Assembly (NCBI RefSeq): GCF_002025255.2
Contig: NZ_CP054587.1
Span: 1,736,001 to 1,800,000, forward strand
Reading direction: 5' to 3'
DNA: 64,000 nucleotides
From: Halolamina sp. CBA1230
GTDB lineage: Archaea; Halobacteriota; Halobacteria; Halobacteriales; Haloferacaceae
Shown here one piece after another: positions 8,182 through 15,405 of this stretch. Each line of letters starts with the position of its first letter. Positions within the stretch are counted from its first letter, which is position 1. Under the pieces are notes generated by a model. It saw nothing but the letters and a program-made list of their open reading frames with translations. It was not told where the DNA came from and did no database searches. A program made the translations under genes and the position numbers.

Positions 8182-9081
8182 ATGAGGTGGTCTCCGCTTG
8201 CTCGGAAAGAATTCTACGACCACATCCAGTCGAAGGGTGTCTGGTTGCTAGGTGTCCTTCTAGTCGTCGCAAGTTTTCTGTCGCTCGGTGGCCCTCCGTA
8301 CCTCGTCACGGCCTTAAATGAGAATACGACACTGGTGGCGTTTCAAGCGCCCGTCAGCATCTTTGCCACATTTGGTGCGATCCTCCTTAGCCATAGATCG
8401 ATCAGTAGCGAACGCGCGTCAGGAAGTATCAAAGTCGTCAGTGGCATGCCGGTCCGCCGCCATCATATCCTCCTCGGGAAAATCATCGGCCAAACCGCAG
8501 TCCTCTGTGTTCCCCTCCTCCTCACCTTCCTCGTCGTCGGCGCACTCGGCGCGCTGGAATACGGGCTGTTCTCTCTGGCCAAATTCGGCCTGCTGGTGGT
8601 TGTCTCTTGCCTCTATCTGCTTCTGAACGTCTGTGTCGGCGTTTCGATTTCTGCGGCCGTAAATACCTCCGTTCAAGCAGCTACGGCGGCGTTTAGCTAT
8701 TACCTCATCTTCATCCTAGGCTGGGTGGATTTCATCATCTACCAGGTCTACACGCCACTCACGGGCGTCCAAGTCAATCCATTAAATCCGCCAGCATCGG
8801 AGAGTCTCTTTCTCCTCCACCGACTGGCTCCAGCCGGCGCGTATAACGTCCTCTTCAACTGGATTCTGGAAACGGGGAACTCAGCATCGTGGGTGCTTGG
8901 CGTCATTGCGGATCTCCAACCACAAACCCGGTCGAACGCCTTGGTTGTCGAACTCGCGTTCGAGGGAGTGGACGTCCCCGTGGTCCTCCACGAAGCGGGC
9001 GCACTCGTCATCTTCGCCGGATGGATACTCCTCCCGTTCGCGGTCGGCTACTACCGCTTCCGAGAGGCTGACCTCACATAA
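8182..9081 (+). CDS. ABC-2 type transporter permease
   Basis: The product has 299 residues from the ATG at 8182 (MRWSPLARKEFYDHIQSKGVW). That opening and about six membrane segments are typical of haloarchaeal ABC-2 permeases, including the NosY-like ones. Between the first and second segments is a cytoplasmic stretch, LSHRSISSERASGSIKVVSG, characteristic of the family. The gene is followed after 18 bases by its ATPase (9100) and forms a two-gene exporter. The cargo is unknown. An upstream in-frame ATG at 8140 exists, but the promoter position argues for 8182. Confidence 0.85.
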   Translation: MRWSPLARKEFYDHIQSKGVWLLGVLLVVASFLSLGGPPYLVTALNENTTLVAFQAPVSIFATFGAILLSHRSISSERASGSIKVVSGMPVRRHHILLGKIIGQTAVLCVPLLLTFLVVGALGALEYGLFSLAKFGLLVVVSCLYLLLNVCVGVSISAAVNTSVQAATAAFSYYLIFILGWVDFIIYQVYTPLTGVQVNPLNPPASESLFLLHRLAPAGAYNVLFNWILETGNSASWVLGVIADLQPQTRSNALVVELAFEGVDVPVVLHEAGALVIFAGWILLPFAVGYYRFREADLT

Positions 9082-9099
9082 CACGGAGCGTGTGTACTC

Positions 9100-10032
9100 A
9101 TGCCTGCAATTACCACCACCGATCTCACGAAACGGTACGACGCAGAAACCGCCGTCCACGGGTTGAACCTGAAGATTCAGGACGGCGAAGTGTACGGGTT
9201 TCTCGGACCGAATGGAGCCGGAAAATCGACGACCATCAGTCTGCTCATGGATTACGTGCGCCCAACAGAAGGATCGGCACGCATCCTCGGACTCGATCCG
9301 CGAGAGGACGTCGTCGAAATCCACCAACGCGTTGGCATCCTCCCAGACCGGTTCAGTGTCTACGACCGCTTGACGGGCCGCCGGCATCTCAACTATGTCA
9401 TCGACTCGAAGAACGCATCAGATTCTCCCGAGGACCTGCTCACTCGGGTTGGACTGGGCGATGCCATTGATCGGCAAGCCGGGGCGTACTCGAACGGGAT
9501 GCAACAGCGCCTCGGGCTTGCGATGGCACTCGTTGGCGAACCCGACCTTTTGATTCTTGATGAGCCATTCACCGGGCTTGATCCCCATGGGGCACGGACG
9601 ATCCGGGATCTCGTCTACGAGGAGAACGACCGCGGTGCGACCGTGTTCTTTTCGAGTCACGTGCTCGGCCAAGTTGAACTCGTCTGCGACCGAATCGGCA
9701 TTCTCAACCAGGGAGAGCTGATCGCCGAAGGGCGGATCGATGATCTCCGCGAGCAAGTGGACGTTGAATCGTCTATCGTCTTCACGCTCGACCAGGTTCC
9801 GGATGGGCTTGCCGACACGCTCCGTGAACAGGATGGAGTGGTGAGTGTCTCGGCGGAAGACGACGAGCTCGTCGTGGTCACACGAAGTCAAAATGCCCGA
9901 TGGCCAGTCATCCAGACGATTGAACAGACATCTGCTCCCGTTGATTCGTTCACAATGCGGGAACCGTCAATCGAAGACGTGTTTGCCGCTCATACGACGG
10001 GCAGGACTGAAACAGCGGACGAACCGTATTGA
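9100..10032 (+). CDS. ABC transporter ATP-binding protein
   Basis: This 310-residue protein has a complete nucleotide-binding domain: Walker A GPNGAGKST (residues 36-44), a signature region reading SNGMQQRL (about 131-138; the usual SGG is varied) and Walker B LLILDEP (about 150-156) followed by FTGLDP, then an H-loop in FFSSHVL. Residues 215-300 form the C-terminal extension found in ABC-2 exporters of the CcmA/NosF type. It pairs with the permease at 8182. No substrate-binding protein is nearby, in line with an exporter or a membrane-modifying system. Confidence 0.9.
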   Translation: MPAITTTDLTKRYDAETAVHGLNLKIQDGEVYGFLGPNGAGKSTTISLLMDYVRPTEGSARILGLDPREDVVEIHQRVGILPDRFSVYDRLTGRRHLNYVIDSKNASDSPEDLLTRVGLGDAIDRQAGAYSNGMQQRLGLAMALVGEPDLLILDEPFTGLDPHGARTIRDLVYEENDRGATVFFSSHVLGQVELVCDRIGILNQGELIAEGRIDDLREQVDVESSIVFTLDQVPDGLADTLREQDGVVSVSAEDDELVVVTRSQNARWPVIQTIEQTSAPVDSFTMREPSIEDVFAAHTTGRTETADEPY

Positions 10033-10141
10033 ACGGCGTGTACTTCGTACCTTGATCCAGCAGTAATCCACCTTGGTACTGTTTTCAATAAGTATAGGTG
10101 AAACACCAATCGCTAACGATAGGCAACGTGTGTGGCATGGT

Positions 10142-10552
10142 TTACTCACATCCGTAGGAGGTGTGTTCGTGATGGAGGGTGCTTGCACCCAGGTAGAATT
10201 GGAGGCGGAGACATTCTTTAGATTCTGAAATGAGGCTTTGCGTATCAACATTGGCAGAGTCCCCGTCAACGTCAACTTGGATTGTGTACTGTCCTGGGCT
10301 AGAGAGCGGTGATTCGAAATCAGCGTAGGCCTTACCCTCACCCGCTGCCCCAAGTTCACGTATCTCCTCGAAAAGAACCTCGTCCTCCTCCAGTATCCGT
10401 ACTGTGAATACGTACCCCGTCTCTCGCCGGTGGTTTTCGAGACGAATGTGCTCGATGACTGCCTTTGGTTCAGTGTCATCTGTGAGGCAGCCGGCCAATC
10501 CACCTATTGCTGCGATACCACCGCTCCGAAGAAACGTCCGACGAGAGGGCAT
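10142..10552 (-). CDS. Tat-exported lipoprotein, unknown function
   Basis: The 136-residue precursor starts at 10552 (MPSRRTFLRSGG; a second ATG directly precedes it). It has a twin-arginine motif and lipobox LAGC, so the mature chain begins near Cys 22. The rest is a single small beta-rich domain that looks immunoglobulin-like, with strands around YVFTVRI and YTIQVDVDGDS. Two cysteines (in KECLR and at the very end, YGCE) may form a disulfide. It is convergent with the ABC ATPase. The function is unknown. Confidence 0.7.
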   Translation of the reverse strand: MPSRRTFLRSGGIAAIGGLAGCLTDDTEPKAVIEHIRLENHRRETGYVFTVRILEEDEVLFEEIRELGAAGEGKAYADFESPLSSPGQYTIQVDVDGDSANVDTQSLISESKECLRLQFYLGASTLHHEHTSYGCE

Positions 10553-10752
10553 CATCGTTCTGTTGATTCTATATATTCATCTGCTTCGGAAAAATAGTAG
10601 CGATAGGTTCGCACATCTACTTACCAGATGATTCGGTAATTTCCACGACGAAAATAACCATTTCGTGCGCAATTCTTTGGCAGCTTGACCAGAACTCTCC
10701 CAGTCGGAGGTGAGCAGCCACGCCGCGCAACCTCTCGCGCTTTCCCGCTGGC

Positions 10753-11196
10753 GCCGAGGGCACATGCACTTGAGCCCGGACCGGGCGCGGGCGGTGCGGA
10801 GAGCGCCCGCACGCCCGGAATGGTCGGTCGCGAGCGAAGCGAGGCGCGACCGCAGGGAGCGCCTCGACGGCGAGCGGGGAGCGAAGCGACCCGCGAGCAA
10901 GCGGAGGGCGGCAGCGGCGAGCGGGGCGGGCCGTCACGGACACACCTGTTCAACCGGCTACGTCGCTCGGTGAGCCATCTACCGTCCTGGCGGACTCAGA
11001 AAGGGCGAGGCCGCCTCGGCCACCGGGAGACGACGTCTCCCGAGCTCGCGGCGCGAAGCGCCGCGAACGTCCCCTGCCCCCGCAAGCACCGCAGGTACGA
11101 GGCGCACAGCGGCGTTCTCGTGGGCGTAGCGAACGAGAGCCAGCGAGACGCAGTCTCGCGCGGTCGCGGGATGCCGAGCGGCCGAGGGCTTTCGGG
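10753..11196 (+). repeat. Structured intergenic element, copy B (left direct repeat)
   Basis: This is a full-length copy. The upstream box (10753-10960) is followed by the core 10993-11196, which opens CTCAGAAAGGG and closes GAGGGCTTTCGG. About 110 bases (10962-11072) are identical to 12230-12340 in copy C. Internal stems include GGGAGACG/CGTCTCCC and GGCGC/GCGCC, and the core carries CGCAAGCACCGCAGG. It has no ORF of credible composition. Together with copy C it brackets the UPF0175/PIN module. Confidence 0.75.
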
Positions 11197-11279
11197 ATTG
11201 GTTCACCCATCCTGACCAGCGTACGTTCTCGTATGTGCTGGCCTGGGAACCACTCCTGTGCTATCATGAAGACGGCTGG

Positions 11280-11810
11280 TTATTCTTCGACGTCGTCAGG
11301 AAGAGCCGCAGTCACGCTGTCGACCGGTGCGTAGTAGTTCCGCTCCTCGATCCAGGTCGTGAGCCACTCATCCGCCGTCTCGACGGTCAGTTCCTCGAGA
11401 ACGACGCCGCGAACCAGCAGGCCGATTGACCCGGTGAGTGCAACGTCGTAGTCGGCCGCGAGCGTGCGGGCGTTCCCGTCATCCGTCACGAGCGTCCCAC
11501 CAGCCGTGTGTGCAGCCACGAGCGATTCGGCTTCGCCGGGATCGAGACGGGTCTGAACCGCCGGATAGTCCTGCTGGAGTTGCTCCGGTGCGGTCTCAGC
11601 GATCTCGATCCCTCCTGAGTCAAGCACGTCGAGTGCGTGCTCTAGATACGCGTAGCCGACCTCACGGCCCTGCTCCAGTTCGGTTCGGACAGCGGGAACA
11701 GTCTGGAGGGCATCGAGCGTCGTCGTCAGCCAGGTAACGGAGTCTGTGTTCGCGTAGTTGCTGAGCACTGTCGCATCGAGCACAACAGGCCGCGAGAACG
11801 ACTCGCTCAT
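11280..11810 (-). CDS. PIN-domain protein, likely toxin of a UPF0175 module
   Basis: The protein has 176 residues. Its acidic residues are placed as in PIN nucleases: VVLDATVLSNYAN (D12), LDPGEAESLVAAH in the middle and LVTDDGNARTLA further on. It resembles the DUF3368-type PIN proteins. The start overlaps the end of the upstream antitoxin-like gene by four bases (ATGA), a classical toxin-antitoxin layout. PIN toxins cut RNA. No activity is proved here. The pair is the only coding content between the repeat copies B and C. Confidence 0.75.
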   Translation of the reverse strand: MSESFSRPVVLDATVLSNYANTDSVTWLTTTLDALQTVPAVRTELEQGREVGYAYLEHALDVLDSGGIEIAETAPEQLQQDYPAVQTRLDPGEAESLVAAHTAGGTLVTDDGNARTLAADYDVALTGSIGLLVRGVVLEELTVETADEWLTTWIEERNYYAPVDSVTAALPDDVEE

Positions 11811-12037
11811 TCAAGATCGAGCGCCACGTCGACCTCATCTTCGAGTTCGTCCATGGATTGCGGGCCGAGCTGCAGCTCAACACCGGCTTCTTGGAGGATT
11901 TCCTCCATTTCCCAGCGAGTGACACCGGTGCGCTCGGCGGCCTTGCCGAGCGAGATCTCGCCGAGGACGTAGAGCCCGATCGTGGTCGCGAGCTCCTGTT
12001 TGTCCTCGACGGCGTTACGGCGGCGATCAGTAGCCAT
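11807..12037 (-). CDS. UPF0175 family small protein, likely antitoxin
   Basis: This is a 76-residue acidic protein. The middle, LGEISLGKAAERTGVTRWEMEEILQEAGVEL, is the helix-turn-helix-like signature of the UPF0175 family, which commonly precedes DUF3368/PIN genes and acts as the presumed DNA-binding antitoxin. It is translationally coupled to the PIN gene through an ATGA overlap. The segment upstream of its ATG runs straight into repeat copy C at about 12090, leaving only some 50 bases for a promoter. Confidence 0.75.
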   Translation of the reverse strand: MATDRRRNAVEDKQELATTIGLYVLGEISLGKAAERTGVTRWEMEEILQEAGVELQLGPQSMDELEDEVDVALDLE

Positions 12038-12089
12038 GGAGTCTACCTGAGCAAAGGGGCGGTGCGCTCATTAATGTGTCTCCAAAGGG

Positions 12090-12464
12090 GTCGGTCGCGA
12101 GCGAAGCGAGGCGCGACCGCAGGGAGCGCCTCGACGGCGAGCGGGAAGCGAAGCGACCCGCGAGCAAGCGGAGGGCGGCACGCGGCGAGCGGGGCGGGCC
12201 GGTACGTACGCACCTGTCTAGCCGTCCACGTCGCTCGGTGAGCCATCTACCGTCCTGGCGGACTCAGAAAGGGCGAGGCCGCCTCGGCCACCGGGAGACG
12301 ACGTCTCCCGAGCTCGCGGCGCGAAGCGCCGCGAACGTCCCCCGACCCCGCAAGCACCGCAGGCACGAGGCGCGCAGCGGCGTTCTCGTGAGCGCAGCGA
12401 ACGAGGGCCAGCGAGACCGAGTCTCGCGTGGTCGCGGGATGCCGAGCGGCCGAGGGCTTTCGGA
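12090..12464 (+). repeat. Structured intergenic element, copy C (right direct repeat)
   Basis: This copy starts within the upstream box (the equivalent of 10823 in copy B) and continues through the whole core (12259-12464). It is the same orientation as copy B and identical to it for about 110 bases. Differences elsewhere are point changes and small indels. With copy B it makes a pair of direct repeats about 1.27 kb apart. Confidence 0.75.
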
Positions 12465-12510
12465 TGTCGTCGCCGGCGCTGGGTGGTCGGCGTCGCTACT
12501 CGGAGGCCGG

Positions 12511-13080
12511 TTACTCGTCGAGACGGTGGAGCAATTGTGTGACGTACGGACTGTGCTCCCAGCTCCGATGCGGGCTAATCGTCGTGATCAGCGTTCGAGC
12601 CGCTTCGTGGCTCAGATGCCCGTTCCGGGCGTAGTCGACGATGAGCCGCGGCGTCGGGACGATCCGTGGCCCTTGCAGTACGGCGTGAATCAGTGGGAAG
12701 TTCGTTCCGCCGAACTCGTCAGTGAGAAACCCGTCGACATCAAGCGCGTTCGCGAGGACGATCCCGTCGGTTTCGCCGTCGTCGAGCCCGAACGTTGGCC
12801 GGGTGTCCGGCGTCTCGTCGCGTTCGTAGGGGTCGTCAACCGTGTAGTAGTCGCGGGCCGCAAGGACGTTACTCGCGGCGGCCCCGTGGATATCCTGATA
12901 CTGCGTGATGTCACGGAGTTCTGTAACGACTTCCGACGGCACGACCACGTCACACGAGGTGAGCAGATACTGGAACGGGTCCGGAGTGTCAGTGTCGACA
13001 GCTGCATCGGCTCGGGGCACCGCGAGACTGACGAGCGCGCTGGTGTCGGCGACGGCCGTTCGCAACTGCCGGCCGCTCAT
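12511..13080 (-). CDS. PIN-like domain protein, likely toxin of an RHH module
   Basis: The protein has 189 residues. Acidic positions match a PIN fold: AVADTSALVSLAV (D12), PSEVVTELRDI, GLDDGETDGIVLAN and GFLTDEFGGTNF. It is clearly paralogous to the protein at 13903-14415 (shared TSALVSL, VVPxxVxxEL, DGExxxxxLAN and the DEF segment). The ATG overlaps the stop of the RHH gene by four bases. It is larger than standard VapC toxins, with an insert around residues 75-95. It probably cuts RNA when freed from its partner (inference from the family). Confidence 0.75.
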   Translation of the reverse strand: MSGRQLRTAVADTSALVSLAVPRADAAVDTDTPDPFQYLLTSCDVVVPSEVVTELRDITQYQDIHGAAASNVLAARDYYTVDDPYERDETPDTRPTFGLDDGETDGIVLANALDVDGFLTDEFGGTNFPLIHAVLQGPRIVPTPRLIVDYARNGHLSHEAARTLITTISPHRSWEHSPYVTQLLHRLDE

Positions 13081-13445
13081 CCCTCGTCGTCGGCTGCGGT
13101 ATCGACCGCCGTCGCGTCACCATCGTAGACGTCGACGTCGTCGGGGGCCGCAAGATCGAGCGGCTCGTCCTCGAGATCCGCTTTGAGAAGCCGGAGTCGC
13201 TGGGCGGTCTCGGCGCCCACCAGTTGCTTCACCGTCTCGAACTCGAGTTGGTTGTCGTAGTACTTCGTCGCGACGAGTTCTTGGAACGTCTCGCTGTCGG
13301 CGGTGTCTTCGATGTACTCACGCATCGCCTCGATGAGCAGATCCGTCCGATCCGTGTCGTAGAGCTCCGCGATCGCATCCAGCCGGTCGACGAGATACTC
13401 CGGCGACTGGAAATGGACCCGCCGCGGGTCATCGCTTGCGCTCAT
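13077..13445 (-). CDS. Ribbon-helix-helix protein, likely antitoxin
   Basis: The product has 122 residues from the ATG at 13445; an upstream in-frame ATG would run through the operator and is unlikely. RRVHFQSPEYLVDRLDAIAE and the following TDLLIEAMREYIED form a ribbon-helix-helix. The rest is an acidic tail, rich in D at the end, that probably holds the toxin. It is paralogous to the gene at 14416-14718. A 21-bp perfect palindrome sits three bases upstream of the start and is a likely operator for autoregulation. Confidence 0.75.
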   Translation of the reverse strand: MSASDDPRRVHFQSPEYLVDRLDAIAELYDTDRTDLLIEAMREYIEDTADSETFQELVATKYYDNQLEFETVKQLVGAETAQRLRLLKADLEDEPLDLAAPDDVDVYDGDATAVDTAADDEG

Positions 13446-13447
13446 TG

Positions 13448-13468
13448 TATGTGCAAATTTTGCACATA
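13448..13468. promoter_or_regulatory. 21-bp perfect palindrome, candidate RHH operator
   Basis: TATGTGCAAA and its exact complement flank one central T. The site abuts the start codon of the RHH gene. Further TGCACA half-sites lie near 13488 and 13501, as expected for cooperative binding of a dimeric repressor. On the minus strand a TATA-like GTTATACG overlaps the region around 13475. Confidence 0.65.
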
Positions 13469-13541
13469 GGCGTATAACGGTTTCGGCGTATGCACAGAGC
13501 TTGCACATTAAAACCCGTAGAACAGGAAGGGTTTACGTCAC

Positions 13542-13871
13542 TCAGTCGTCGTCCTGTGCGTTCAGTTCGTCGAGGAACTGGCCAGCGGTCGTCCCTATAC
13601 GAACACCGTCGACGTTGCGTACCTCGAGGTCCTGGGTGGCGGTCCGGAAGGGCATGGCGTCGACAAGGACGCGGTGAATGACGGTCCGGATAGGGGCGGT
13701 ACCGTACCTGTCGACGACAGTCGCCATCAGTACGTCGAGGTGCCCGTCGTGGTGATCCGTCCGGGGATGCTGTGCACGTTCGAGGACGAGTTCGACCACG
13801 TCATCAACTGATGCGTGTTCAGGATTCTTCGTTCGTTCACGAACGTCGTAGAGAGCGTCGTTATCGGCCAT
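13542..13871 (-). CDS. Hypothetical acidic protein between two RHH/PIN modules
   Basis: This is a 109-residue protein with no recognised domain. The N-terminal part is helical (SVDDVVELVLERAQHPR), followed by a second helical segment (APIRTVIHRVLVDAM) and a short strand-rich end. It lies between the two paralogous RHH/PIN pairs on the same strand. It has its own spacing on both sides (70 bases downstream of the operator region and 31 bases from the next gene), so it may be separately transcribed. An imperfect AAACCC/GGGTTT hairpin follows at about 13510-13533. Confidence 0.5.
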   Translation of the reverse strand: MADNDALYDVRERTKNPEHASVDDVVELVLERAQHPRTDHHDGHLDVLMATVVDRYGTAPIRTVIHRVLVDAMPFRTATQDLEVRNVDGVRIGTTAGQFLDELNAQDDD

Positions 13872-13902
13872 TCCTGTTCACTTCAAAGAATTCTCCACGG
13901 TG

Positions 13903-14415
13903 TCAGGGCTCCGTGAGCAATGAGCGAGCTCGCTGCACGTAACCGTTCGCGTCCCAGCTACGGACGTCACTGATCGCATCGAGGAGCAACCGCGCTTCAG
14001 CAGCTGATAGGTGCTCAGCTCGAACGAGAACCGAGAGCAGCGTTGGTGTCGTGACGAGTCGGGTATCAGCGAGTGAGGCGTGGATCAAGCCAAGTTGGGT
14101 GAATTCGTCACAGAGGAAGAGCGCAGCATTGAGATCGTTCGCGAGCGTGACCGCCGCGTTCTCACCGTCATCGAGCGGAAACTCGGCATCGAGGTCGACC
14201 GACTGTGTCGTGAATGACTCCGCTTGGTCGAGGACGGCGGACGCGGCGTGCCCGTGGACATCCTCGTAGGAGGCGATCTCCTGGAGTTCATCGATGACCG
14301 CTGTTGGGACGACGACCTCGTACCGGGAGAGACAAAGTGCGAGTGGATCGGGATCGTCGTCAGTAACGCTCCCCAGACTCACGAGGGCGGAGGCGTCTGC
14401 GATAAGCTGCGGCAT
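13903..14415 (-). CDS. PIN-like domain protein, second RHH module
   Basis: This 170-residue paralogue of the 12511-13080 product has the acidic set LIADASALVSLGS (D7), PTAVIDELQEI, LDDGENAAVTLAND and LFLCDEFTQLG. The order and spacing fit a PIN nuclease. Its start immediately follows the stop of the RHH gene (14416), so the two are coupled. Sequence divergence between the two PIN copies is large outside the motifs, suggesting old duplication or separate arrival, with pairs kept insulated from one another. Confidence 0.75.
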   Translation of the reverse strand: MPQLIADASALVSLGSVTDDDPDPLALCLSRYEVVVPTAVIDELQEIASYEDVHGHAASAVLDQAESFTTQSVDLDAEFPLDDGENAAVTLANDLNAALFLCDEFTQLGLIHASLADTRLVTTPTLLSVLVRAEHLSAAEARLLLDAISDVRSWDANGYVQRARSLLTEP

Positions 14416-14718
14416 CTATGCGTCGGCGACCTCGTCGATGAAGTCCTCGTCCAACTGCTGTTTCAACACGCGGAGGTTTGCCGCTTCCTCGGCGCCGACG
14501 AGCGCTTTGAGTTGCTCGAAGGAGATCTCGTCGTCGTAGTAGGCGGCGGCGATTTCCTGGGTTAGCGCATCGTCGTGCGTGGCCTCCTGTAGATACTCCC
14601 GGAGCGCGGTCACAAGGATGTTCGTCCGGTCTTCGCCGAGTACCTCTGCTAGGGCGTCGGTCCGGTCAATAAGCCGGTGTGGCGCCCGGAACTGGACGCG
14701 TTTCTTATCGCTACTCAT
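14416..14718 (-). CDS. Ribbon-helix-helix protein, second module, likely antitoxin
   Basis: This is a 100-residue protein. KRVQFRAPHRLIDRTDALAE and TNILVTALREYLQE form the ribbon-helix-helix, and the C-terminal part has the YYDDEISFEQLKALVGAEEA segment shared with the first module (YYDNQLEFETVKQLVGAETA). Instead of the palindrome of the first module, two direct repeats lie just upstream, which would separate the regulation of the two pairs. Confidence 0.75.
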   Translation of the reverse strand: MSSDKKRVQFRAPHRLIDRTDALAEVLGEDRTNILVTALREYLQEATHDDALTQEIAAAYYDDEISFEQLKALVGAEEAANLRVLKQQLDEDFIDEVADA

Positions 14719-14719
14719 T

Positions 14720-14775
14720 ATGTGTGCGTTGTGAGCTATCCCACTTAGCCCTTCTCATGTGTACAACGTGAGCTA
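14720..14775. promoter_or_regulatory. Two 19-bp direct repeats upstream of the second RHH gene
   Basis: ATGTGTGCGTTGTGAGCTA (14720-14738) and ATGTGTACAACGTGAGCTA (14757-14775) differ at four central positions and are 37 bases apart in start position. They directly precede the RHH start codon, so they are likely operator sites. Confidence 0.5.
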
Positions 14776-14789
14776 CGCTCAGCCGGGCA

Positions 14790-15116
14790 TCAGTCGGACA
14801 CGAGATGCGCTTCGAGGTCGCGCGTCCAGTACGTCGCGAGCCCACCTGGACTACAGCGGGCACACAGCTGTATCGGGCCTTCCAGGTGCCCGAGTTCGAC
14901 CCGGAACCGGGTGAGCGCCGCGAGCGTGTCGACGACCAGTCCACAGCCGTCACAGGCGACGTGATCGCGCTCGTCGGGATCCGGTTCCGTCTGAATCGCG
15001 CAGTCGACACAGATCGGGTGGGTGACCCGTTCGTCCTGTCTCCAAGTGTGCGCCTCGCCAGTCTCGGTACCGGGCGGGGCGTCGCAGAACGCGCAGCCAA
15101 CGAGGGTCTGCTGCAT
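14790..15116 (-). CDS. Small protein with several zinc-binding CxxC pairs
   Basis: The product has 108 residues from the ATG at 15116 (MQQTLVGCAFCDAPPG); a longer frame exists, but its extra N-terminus is arginine-rich and looks non-coding. Pairs CAFC, CVDC, CDGC and CARC can hold two zinc ions. Such cysteine-rich small proteins are frequent in haloarchaeal plasmids and often uncharacterised. It lies between the second RHH/PIN module and the TFB gene on the same strand. The function is unknown. Confidence 0.65.
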   Translation of the reverse strand: MQQTLVGCAFCDAPPGTETGEAHTWRQDERVTHPICVDCAIQTEPDPDERDHVACDGCGLVVDTLAALTRFRVELGHLEGPIQLCARCSPGGLATYWTRDLEAHLVSD

Positions 15117-15405
15117 CACTCGCCCTCCCCGTCGGCGTCGCGGCCGGCCGACCAGACGTTGATAACGAATCTGTTTCATGGCCGTGAAACGGCGGTTCGT
15201 GGGGGCAAAAAACCCGTCTCGATTTAATAATCCCCGTCAACAAGGGGGTGGTACCGTGTCCGCGCTTCCGTCGAGAGGTGGCCAGCAATGCAGTCGTAGA
15301 CTCAATGGCTCGCTGACCAGGTTCTGGGCCGTCCCTTCGTCGACGTCCGCCATGTCGCCGCCGTCGACGTCGCGGTCCTGGGCGAGTTGCACTTGTTCGA
15401 ACTAT

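Noticed and set aside
15230-15405. Coding fragment on the minus strand (VQLAQDRDVDGGDMADVDE)
   Set aside because: It has a haloarchaeal look and may be a gene end, but no start, family or conserved motif can be named, so it is not listed as a feature.
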